Part shown: positions 20,547 to 27,104 of the stretch, piece after piece
Numbering within the stretch: position 1 is the first letter of the stretch
Layout: every line of letters starts with the position of its first letter
From: Thiomargarita sp.
Lineage (GTDB): Bacteria; Pseudomonadota; Gammaproteobacteria; Beggiatoales; Beggiatoaceae
Direction: 5' to 3'
Length of the DNA stretch: 33,215 nt
Assembly: GCA_020721045.1 (NCBI GenBank)
Contig: DYNN01000023.1
Location: 1-33,215 of the forward strand
Translations under genes and position numbers: made by a program
Notes under the pieces: model-generated
Seen by the model: the letters and a program-made list of their open reading frames with translations, nothing else
Database searches by the model: none
What the model was told of the DNA's origin: nothing

Positions 20547-21626
20547 TTAAACAAAGGCTTGTGGATAGGAACCTAAATGTTTAATTAAAGAAGCGCGTTC
20601 TGCTAAGGTTTGCATGGCTTTTTTAACTGCACTGTCTTCAATATGTCCTTCAAAATCAATGAAAAAAACGTATTCCCAAATACCTTGTCGTGACGGGCGC
20701 GATTCAATACGTGTCATACTCACTTCGTTTTCAGCAAAGGGATACAGTAGTTGATATAAAGCACCGGCTGAGTTGTTAGTCGCTAATAATAAAGAAGTTT
20801 TATCTTTACCAGTCGGCGCAACTGCTTGATGACCCAAAATGGCAAAACGTGTAGTATTGTTAACATAATCTTCAATATGGTTAGCTATAATATTTAACTG
20901 GTAGATTTCAGCAGCAGTTAGACCGGCAATAGCTGCACTATCAAGCTGTTGACTGACAGAAACAGCCGCTTCAGCATTGCTATTGACTGTAATGCGTTCG
21001 GCTTGTGGGAGATGCGTATTTAACCAAATTCGACATTGAGCCAATGATTGTGGGTGTGCATAAATTTTTTTAATTTCATCAAGTTGTGTTGCTTTGCTTA
21101 ATAAATTATGATGAATGGCTAAATTGACTTCACCGCAGATTTTTAAAGATGTACTGACAAAACGATCTAAAGTTTGATTAACGCTGCCTTCAGTAGAATT
21201 TTCAACCGGTACAACACCATAGTGGGCAATACCCGTTTCCACTTGATGAAAAACATCATCGATTGTTTGTACAGCTAATTGATTGATTTCATGTCCAAAA
21301 TATTTTAAAGTGGCGGCTTGTGAATAAGTTCCTATCGGTCCTAAGAAGGCAATTTTCAGTGGATTTTGCAATGCTAAACACGCGGACATAATTTCTTTAA
21401 ACAAGCGCGTCAATACTGCATTGGGTAATCGCCCGTTTTTATTACGTTGTATCACTCTTTGCAATACTTCTGCTTCTCGTTCTGGACGATAAAAAACGGG
21501 ATTTTTCTCTTCACCACGTTTGGCATTGGCAACTTGAATAGCTAATTCAGCCCGTTTCATTATGAGTGTTTGAATTTCTTCATCAATTTTATCAATTTGT
21601 TGACGTATTTCTGCTAAAGTTTGCAT
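20547..21626 (-). CDS. pheA: Bifunctional chorismate mutase / prephenate dehydratase (P-protein)
   Basis: Makes prephenate from chorismate and then phenylpyruvate for phenylalanine synthesis. The 359-aa protein has an N-terminal AroQ-type chorismate mutase helix bundle (IRQQIDKIDEEIQTLIMKRAELA, with YRPEREAEVL). Prephenate dehydratase follows (IAFLGPIGTYSQAA, VPVENSTEGSVNQTLD, and TRFAILG with the TRF catalytic motif). A C-terminal ACT domain contains ESRPSRQGIWEYVFFIDFEGH, the usual phenylalanine-feedback site. It is intact and of family length. The GT4 gene follows directly. The restriction cassette ends 85 nt upstream on the same strand. Confidence 0.96.
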   Translation of the reverse strand: MQTLAEIRQQIDKIDEEIQTLIMKRAELAIQVANAKRGEEKNPVFYRPEREAEVLQRVIQRNKNGRLPNAVLTRLFKEIMSACLALQNPLKIAFLGPIGTYSQAATLKYFGHEINQLAVQTIDDVFHQVETGIAHYGVVPVENSTEGSVNQTLDRFVSTSLKICGEVNLAIHHNLLSKATQLDEIKKIYAHPQSLAQCRIWLNTHLPQAERITVNSNAEAAVSVSQQLDSAAIAGLTAAEIYQLNIIANHIEDYVNNTTRFAILGHQAVAPTGKDKTSLLLATNNSAGALYQLLYPFAENEVSMTRIESRPSRQGIWEYVFFIDFEGHIEDSAVKKAMQTLAERASLIKHLGSYPQAFV

Positions 21627-21711
21627 ATGATTTTCTTTAGTATTAGCTTAAAATTTGATTTTACATCTTCTGAAATAATTTGTCAGTTTGTGAGGTAGGC
21701 ATTTAGCAATT

Positions 21712-23037
21712 CTACTGTTCAAAAGAGATGTTATCGAGTTGTTCAGCTAAATCAACAGTTGCAATACTTACGGTGATGATTTTTCTAATCAAATCAATAA
21801 TATATCTTTTATTATCGACTTGATTGGGATCGTTAATAATGCCGCTGCGTTCATCTGTTTTGATTCGATATTGATCGATAACCCATTCTAATGCCGAACG
21901 ATTTCCTAATTTGTAATCAAATGTTTTTTCTGGAATGTTTAAAAAGGTAATGCTTTGATTATAAACAAGTGTTTTCTTATCTTTTGATAAACGCATTTTG
22001 TCAACTTTCCAATCGATCGGTTCGTTAATTTTGCTTTCTAAATCAAAAAGTTGTGCGTTTTCATAATTCAAATGTAAATCGGCTAATTGTTCTCCGATTT
22101 TTGAAACCGTCCAGAAATCTTTGACAAATGGAATGCGCGGTAATTCTTTTTTGAGATTTTGCGCATATTTTTCTCGATAGTTTTTCGCGTGCAACAAACC
22201 ATACACATAATAAAAAATAGCTCTTTTAGTTATTTTTAGATCATTATAGTGTTTTTGATAATTTTCTAATGCCCAATCGGTAATATTTTCTTGTCGATTA
22301 TTTCCTTCTTCATCATAAACATAGAAAGGAAATGATTGTTGCGGATCACCGTAAAAATTTAAATTTGGAATTAAATTAGTTATTAAAATAGAAAAAGGTT
22401 TTCTTCCATAACCACCAATGCAAATAATTAAATTTTCCTTTTCAATTTCTATTGTAGGAAAAATTTGAGGAAACCGATAAATTGCTTCATTCATCATTTT
22501 ATCAAAGTACAAATATTTTTTTGTAAAAGGTCGATATAAAGATGTTCTAATTTTTTGATTTGAAAAGATAGCTTCTTGTTGGCGTTCTAAAGTTGTTTTT
22601 AATGTATAACTCCAACTAATGTTTTTATCATTATTTTCAACAAAACGGTCGGTTAGTTCTCGTTCCTGCGCTCGAGAAAGTGTAAATTCTCTTTTAAATT
22701 TAAGAACTTGAAGATTATAAAAATCAATCGTTCTTTGCATATTTTCTGCTAAGATTTTTTGATTAAAATTATATGCCCAAACATCTCTATTTGTACTTAC
22801 TCCTAGACTGTATATTTTAAAAATAACATTTTCAGTTTTATCGGCTTTTCCTTCTTTTGAACCCATTGCAATAAAATTATCAAATTCAGAATGCAACCCT
22901 TCGGTTAGCCAATTTTGTTTGCTATCAGGAGAAATCAGTTTCCAATCCAAATTTCCAATATTTTTCTTTTGAATAAGAAAATTAAATTTTTGATATTTTG
23001 TCCAAAATTCATCTAATCGACAGTAATGAATCGCCAT
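21712..23037 (-). CDS. Rear part of a split type ISP/IIG-like restriction-modification enzyme (target-recognition region)
   Basis: A 441-aa protein matching the C-terminal specificity portion of type ISP restriction-modification enzymes. It begins AIHYCRLDEFWTKYQKFNFL, which in unsplit relatives follows directly after the methyltransferase core. It continues with SLYRPFTKKYLYFD, NLIICIGGYGRKPFSILI and the C-terminal YKLGNRSALEWVIDQYRIKTDERSGIINDPN, a recognisable family block. It has no methyltransferase or nuclease motif of its own. The ATG at 23037 lies 3 nt after the toxin stop codon and is in the same frame as the toxin, so it is probably reached by translational coupling. It could work with the front piece much as an S subunit works with an M subunit, or be a relic; both halves are otherwise intact. 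Confidence 0.85.
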   Translation of the reverse strand: MAIHYCRLDEFWTKYQKFNFLIQKKNIGNLDWKLISPDSKQNWLTEGLHSEFDNFIAMGSKEGKADKTENVIFKIYSLGVSTNRDVWAYNFNQKILAENMQRTIDFYNLQVLKFKREFTLSRAQERELTDRFVENNDKNISWSYTLKTTLERQQEAIFSNQKIRTSLYRPFTKKYLYFDKMMNEAIYRFPQIFPTIEIEKENLIICIGGYGRKPFSILITNLIPNLNFYGDPQQSFPFYVYDEEGNNRQENITDWALENYQKHYNDLKITKRAIFYYVYGLLHAKNYREKYAQNLKKELPRIPFVKDFWTVSKIGEQLADLHLNYENAQLFDLESKINEPIDWKVDKMRLSKDKKTLVYNQSITFLNIPEKTFDYKLGNRSALEWVIDQYRIKTDERSGIINDPNQVDNKRYIIDLIRKIITVSIATVDLAEQLDNISFEQ

Positions 23038-23040
23038 GTT

Positions 23041-23466
23041 TTATTCCACTAAAAGATTTTCAAAAGGATACTGTTGTTTCCAACGATAAGTATTAAAATC
23101 ACGTTGATCGGTAGAAAGAATCCGACCATGACCTAATTCCTCCGCTAATATAACTAATGACGCATCAGCTAAATCCATAGGTAAATTACTATATTTATCA
23201 ATTAAATAGACAATTCTATTGGTATGCTTTATCTGAATTTCAAATACGACAAATGCTCCTTTTTTATAACTATCAAGAAAGCGTTTTTGCGCGTGATTTC
23301 CTATCCGTTGTAATAATAAATGACAGGTCTCTGTCATCACGGCGCACGTCGTAATAATTTCTTCTTTTTGAAATACAATTTTCTCGAAGGATTTTTTTGC
23401 CATCAAATGATATTTATCTTTAGGATTCAGCAATGCCAACCAAAAACCTGTATCAGCTATAATCAT
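23041..23466 (-). CDS. PIN-domain (VapC-like) toxin
   Basis: Probable ribonuclease toxin of a type II toxin-antitoxin pair, 141 aa. The PIN acidic residues are present: D in MIIADTGFWLALL, E in VMTETCHLLL, D in MDLADASLVILAEE and D in ILSTDQRDF. I chose the ATG at 23466, where the PIN fold begins. The frame is open upstream to 23532, but those residues lie over the antitoxin and are not PIN-like. The start overlaps the antitoxin's end by 14 nt, a usual arrangement. No Shine-Dalgarno is seen, consistent with coupling. Its stop codon is 3 nt before the rear restriction-enzyme piece. The RNA target is unknown. Confidence 0.87.
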   Translation of the reverse strand: MIIADTGFWLALLNPKDKYHLMAKKSFEKIVFQKEEIITTCAVMTETCHLLLQRIGNHAQKRFLDSYKKGAFVVFEIQIKHTNRIVYLIDKYSNLPMDLADASLVILAEELGHGRILSTDQRDFNTYRWKQQYPFENLLVE

Positions 23467-23689
23467 ATTTCTGATGCCAACTGTTTGTGAGTAAATGTTT
23501 GTACTGTTCAGATAAATTTTCCTCACCTTCAAATGCCCCGACCAATTCTTTCAATAAAGCAGGATTAGAAATGGGTTTCATAGATAAAACAATATCCACT
23601 TCTTGATTAGCGAAATCAAATGGTAATTGTATTTGTATTTGTAAAATCCCCTGTTCATTGACATGAGACGTTAATTGAAAACTGTGCAT
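23453..23689 (-). CDS. Antitoxin of the PIN-toxin pair
   Basis: Small 78-aa protein encoded just before the PIN toxin and overlapping it by 14 nt. The N-terminal half is beta-rich (SHVNEQGILQIQIQLPFDFANQEVDIVLSMKPI). It looks like the small beta-hairpin antitoxins paired with PIN proteins in cyanobacteria and sulfur bacteria. The C-terminal half is helical and would wrap the toxin. A strong AGGAG Shine-Dalgarno, 7 nt before its ATG, lies inside the last codons of the front restriction-enzyme piece, whose TAA is only 1 nt upstream. The role is inferred from size, context and partner; I do not recognise a named family with certainty. Confidence 0.75.
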   Translation of the reverse strand: MHSFQLTSHVNEQGILQIQIQLPFDFANQEVDIVLSMKPISNPALLKELVGAFEGEENLSEQYKHLLTNSWHQKYDYS

Positions 23690-23690
23690 T

Positions 23691-25454
23691 TTATATCTCC
23701 TGTCTTTTTTTAACTAAAATGACAACACTTACGCCCACTTGAATTCCAAAAACGTTATGCGTTGTTCCAGATAGTTTAGGATTTTTTCTCACATTTCCAC
23801 CTAAATCTAAAATATAAAGATTGGTAAAATTGTCATTTAAATGTTTTCTCATTCCATCGAATGCAATGCTTTCAAGAAAACTATTATTAGAAACAAATGC
23901 AACAATGCCATTATCTTGTTTTTCCAAGCGTTTTGTTGCCCACGCAAAAGCTTTCACATAAGGATCAGAAAGCGCATTTTTATTAGTTGCTTTAGAGGTT
24001 TTTGCATAATTTGCTCTTACGAAATCATCGACAACTTTATGCGGTTTGTTTTTATTATTATCGTTTTCATTTTGCTGCCCAGCGTTATAAGGCGGATTTC
24101 CAATAATTACAAAAATCGGCGCAACCTTTTGTTTTTTAACGCGTTCGGTATTTTCAGAATTAAACAATTGAATTTGCGCTGAATCTAAAGTTTCAAAGGT
24201 ATCGACTAAACAAATTCCTTCAAACGGCAAATACTCATTTGTTCTCTCAAAATAAGCGTGTTCAATATTAATCGTTGCAATGTAATAAGGTAACAAATTG
24301 ATTTCATTGCAATGTAATTGATGTTGATATTTTTCTTTCAAATGAAACGAATCAATTTTGTTTAAAATATGCACCATAAAATTACCCGTTCCAACAAATG
24401 GGTCTAAAATATGAACATTGGGCGAAGAAAGCGAAAGTTTTTTCTCAAAAGAAGTAGTGAGCAAATGCTCAACCGAATTAATCATAAATTCAACAATGGG
24501 TTGCGGCGTATAAACAATGCCGTGTTTGTCCGCTGTTTTAATTGCAAAACCTTGAAAAAATCGCTCGTAAATATTATTCAAAAATGATTGTTTTCGATGA
24601 AAATCTTTGAAAGTTTTTGCTGCCATTTCTATCGTTTCATAATAATGATCTAAATCTTTTAAGAAATGTTCCCGATTAAAAGATGTTGAAATCAATGCAG
24701 AAATTACTTTTTCAATTTCTCTCGCAATGATATTTCTATTCACAAAATCCGAATTATTAAACACATTTCTAAACAAACGTTCGGTTAAAAGATGCTGTGC
24801 TAACATTTCCATGACTAAATTATTTGAAATCGACGGATTAATCGATTGTTGACATAAAGTTTTAAAATCTTCAAATGCTTTAATAAATGCTTTATTTTTC
24901 TGTAATTCTTGATGAATATGTTCAATTAAACCTTTACCTAATCCTTCGACTTTTTCTTTAAAAGCGATCGAAGCCTTTTCCCAATCTTCATACGCGGGTT
25001 TGCTATAATTAAAAAAGATTTCTAATCCATCAATTAAATTAGTCGGCGAATCCTTGATATTTTTATCAAAACACAAATCCCCATTTTGAAACAACATCAA
25101 ACGATGCGGCGTTTGAAATAAAATATTATCTTTTGGATAACCTTTCTTAAATTTGCTATCGACTTCTTTCTCTAAATTATCTTTTAAATCCTTGGCTTCC
25201 CAAATCCCATACACCATTGAATCATTAAATTTATTGAAAATCGCGCCGTCAAATACTAAACGCTTTTTGTTCTCAATGTATTCAAATTGAGTTCTAAACT
25301 CTCGATTAGGATTTTTCTTCACACAATGTTGTAAAATATTTGCAAAATAGTTTGATAAATTCCCTTCATTATCATGACCTTGCAAAATAGCTGCTGTCGT
25401 TTCTTCATAGAAACTTTTAATCACTTTATGCTCTGGTTTTAATCCACAATCCAT
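23691..25454 (-). CDS. Front part of a split type ISP/IIG-like restriction-modification enzyme (nuclease and methyltransferase)
   Basis: A 587-aa protein with an N-terminal PD-(D/E)XK-like nuclease pattern: D69 (LVFDGAIF) followed by E86-A-K88 (GIWEAKD). A helical linker follows, then an N6-adenine methyltransferase core with motif I DPFVGTGNF (351-359) and catalytic motif IV NPPY (453-456). It stops after SVVILVKKRQEI, exactly where unsplit type ISP enzymes continue into the specificity region. That region is found 653 nt downstream on the same strand, beyond the toxin-antitoxin pair. An AAGGAA Shine-Dalgarno precedes the ATG at 25454. The gene starts 46 nt after parA and is probably in one operon with it. 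The DNA target is unknown. Confidence 0.87.
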   Translation of the reverse strand: MDCGLKPEHKVIKSFYEETTAAILQGHDNEGNLSNYFANILQHCVKKNPNREFRTQFEYIENKKRLVFDGAIFNKFNDSMVYGIWEAKDLKDNLEKEVDSKFKKGYPKDNILFQTPHRLMLFQNGDLCFDKNIKDSPTNLIDGLEIFFNYSKPAYEDWEKASIAFKEKVEGLGKGLIEHIHQELQKNKAFIKAFEDFKTLCQQSINPSISNNLVMEMLAQHLLTERLFRNVFNNSDFVNRNIIAREIEKVISALISTSFNREHFLKDLDHYYETIEMAAKTFKDFHRKQSFLNNIYERFFQGFAIKTADKHGIVYTPQPIVEFMINSVEHLLTTSFEKKLSLSSPNVHILDPFVGTGNFMVHILNKIDSFHLKEKYQHQLHCNEINLLPYYIATINIEHAYFERTNEYLPFEGICLVDTFETLDSAQIQLFNSENTERVKKQKVAPIFVIIGNPPYNAGQQNENDNNKNKPHKVVDDFVRANYAKTSKATNKNALSDPYVKAFAWATKRLEKQDNGIVAFVSNNSFLESIAFDGMRKHLNDNFTNLYILDLGGNVRKNPKLSGTTHNVFGIQVGVSVVILVKKRQEI

Positions 25455-25500
25455 TTTATTTTCCTTGATAAAGTTGATTATTTATTGACGATCATGTCCA

Positions 25501-26514
25501 CTATTTAACAGGCTTGGCATTTGCGCGACTGGCTTTACAATTTTTTGAAATATTACGTGCAAGCTGTTCAAAATCTTGGCGTGCATGTTCAACAGCCTGA
25601 ATATTCGCGCCTTTGACCCCATCTGCGCCAGTCAAATGGAATACAGGCTTACGTGCCTCTTGGGCTAAAGGCATTAAACTTTTGTAGTGTTTTAATAAAG
25701 TCAGACAATGTGGATCATCATTGACGATCAAATTTTCTTCAATTGGTTGATTTAAAACGGCTTGTCTATAAGTATTAGGAATACGAGCAATCCACTGATG
25801 GTAGGCTTTAATTGGACGATTAGCCGCTTCTTGGTGTTGCAACAAAACATAACCAATAGGTCGCATAAAACCACGCGGCAATAACAAATCAGCAACCACG
25901 TTACGCTTGATTCGTTCATGCCATTCAAATTTCCATTGTCTTAACGTAGGACCTAAATTTTTCAGCCCTTGCAGTGAAAATAAATCAGGCGATAAGGGTA
26001 CCACAATATAATCGGCGGCAATGAGTGCAGCACGATTGATTGAACCTAAATTTGGACCTAAATCCATTAAAATAACGTCAGCGTTACATGAATACATGCT
26101 TTCTTGTAACAATCTGCCAAACGCAGACACGATGCGGAAAGAGCGTTCTTTGCTGTCAATGCAACCAGACCATTCGGTCGCTAACAAGCCTTCAAAGCTA
26201 GATAACAATAAATCTCCAACCAACAGAGATAAACGCGGTTTGATTTTTTGTAAATGCGGCTTGGCGATATCGCCTGTTCCCCTAATTAACGGAGCGACAC
26301 AGCGAAAAACAGTATTCGTCAATGTATTTGATAACCATAACTTTTCTAACTGTTCAAACTCTAAAAAAGCGGCGGTCAAATTTGCTTGTGGGTCTAAATC
26401 AACCGCCACTACACGTAATCCTAAATCATGGTACATCCAAGCAAGGTGATAAACTAAAGTGGTCTTACCCACACCACCTTTATTGTTGAAAAACGCAATA
26501 ACTGGGACTCTCAT
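25501..26514 (-). CDS. ParA/MinD-type ATPase, orphan
   Basis: A 337-aa deviant Walker A ATPase. FFNNKGGVGKTTLVYHLAWM holds the Walker A with the signature lysine. VVAVDLDPQANLT (A') and DVILMDLGPNLGSINRAAL (Walker B region) follow. The C-terminal half (GYVLLQHQEAANRPIKAYHQWIARIPNTY) resembles chromosomal ParA-like proteins that lack a ParB partner. No parB gene or obvious parS lies in the window, so plasmid-style partition is not supported. It is the first gene of the restriction/toxin-antitoxin cassette and may position or regulate it, but that is inference. Two copies of a structured repeat lie 57-255 nt upstream of its start. Confidence 0.85.
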   Translation of the reverse strand: MRVPVIAFFNNKGGVGKTTLVYHLAWMYHDLGLRVVAVDLDPQANLTAAFLEFEQLEKLWLSNTLTNTVFRCVAPLIRGTGDIAKPHLQKIKPRLSLLVGDLLLSSFEGLLATEWSGCIDSKERSFRIVSAFGRLLQESMYSCNADVILMDLGPNLGSINRAALIAADYIVVPLSPDLFSLQGLKNLGPTLRQWKFEWHERIKRNVVADLLLPRGFMRPIGYVLLQHQEAANRPIKAYHQWIARIPNTYRQAVLNQPIEENLIVNDDPHCLTLLKHYKSLMPLAQEARKPVFHLTGADGVKGANIQAVEHARQDFEQLARNISKNCKASRANAKPVK

Positions 26515-26570
26515 ATCTTAAAAATAATGTGGGAATTTAAAGTTGGCATTACTCTTGCTCTAGGGAATGT

Positions 26571-26648
26571 AGCTATAATTCAAATTACTCCTACCTTGTT
26601 GAACTTATGGTTAGGTGACTTGGGTGTTGGTCGCGCCCAAGTTTGCCG
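26571..26648. repeat. Structured tandem element, copy 1
   Basis: A 78-nt element that recurs at 26693-26769 with mismatches and one 1-nt gap. It starts AGCTATAATT and contains ACTCCTACCT and then a hairpin at 26619-26641: stem CTTGGGTG / CGCCCAAG, loop TTGGTCG. The direction of action is unknown. On the minus strand it would sit in the parA leader. It could be a non-coding RNA motif, a protein-binding site or a dispersed repeat. Confidence 0.7.
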
Positions 26649-26692
26649 TGCTACAGATTTTCATCGAATTTAAAACAGTTCTTTTTTAACAC

Positions 26693-26769
26693 AGCTATAA
26701 TTTAAACTACTCCTACCTGTTTAAATTTGGTGAGGTAGCTTGAGTGTTGGTCACATTCAAGTTTACCGC
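26693..26769. repeat. Structured tandem element, copy 2
   Basis: Second copy of the element, start-to-start distance 122 nt. Its hairpin (26739-26761: CTTGAGTG / CATTCAAG, loop TTGGTCA) keeps every base pair although three stem positions changed (GC to AT, GC to GT, TG to TA), and the TTGGTC loop core is unchanged. A second stem, CTACCT / AGGTAG, is 6 bp here and weaker in copy 1. Between this copy and the promoter at 27011 I see nothing further. Confidence 0.7.
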
Positions 26770-27010
26770 CTAAAATACAGCATCATACGAAATCATCACC
26801 CTCATCTCGCAAAACGCTATTCAGTCAATTATACCGAAAATATTCTCATAATGTTAGAAGTTGTCACTTCATATTTATTTATCAAAAAATTCAAATAGCT
26901 GCATACAGCAATATTGCAATGATTATCAGTGTCTTTAAACTGACAGTTATTACTTTATTTCGCCAGTCCCAAAAAAACAATTACTCACAGATTTAAGTGA
27001 CTATTCTATC

Positions 27011-27040
27011 TTGACAAATCAATCACTTATACTTCATAAT
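27011..27040 (+). promoter_or_regulatory. Sigma-70 promoter of the sulfotransferase-glycosyltransferase gene
   Basis: A perfect -35 TTGACA (27011-27016), an 18-nt spacer and CATAAT (27035-27040, 5/6 match) point to a transcription start near 27047 and a leader of about 58 nt. It is the best promoter match on the plus strand of this window. Confidence 0.6.
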
Positions 27041-27104
27041 TTAACACTGTGAAATACGTTTAAATATTTTTCCTTTTCAATCAATCTAATGGGAAACTCA
27101 ATTA

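Noticed and set aside
23041-23689. The insert in the restriction gene as an intein or group I intron
   Set aside because: It encodes two ordinary small proteins with their own starts and stops and lacks splicing-block residues; the flanking halves also have their own stop and start codons.
23841-24182. A 113-codon plus-strand frame inside the restriction-enzyme front piece
   Set aside because: It is antisense to the methyltransferase core containing the NPPY motif; no family resemblance.
26021-26449. A 142-codon plus-strand frame inside the ParA gene
   Set aside because: It is a shadow of the ATPase; the minus-strand frame has Walker motifs and normal length.
26571-26769. Tandem elements as integron attC sites or plasmid iterons
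   Set aside because: They lack the attC core inverse-core pair, no integrase or replication initiator is present, and copies are too long and too few for iterons.
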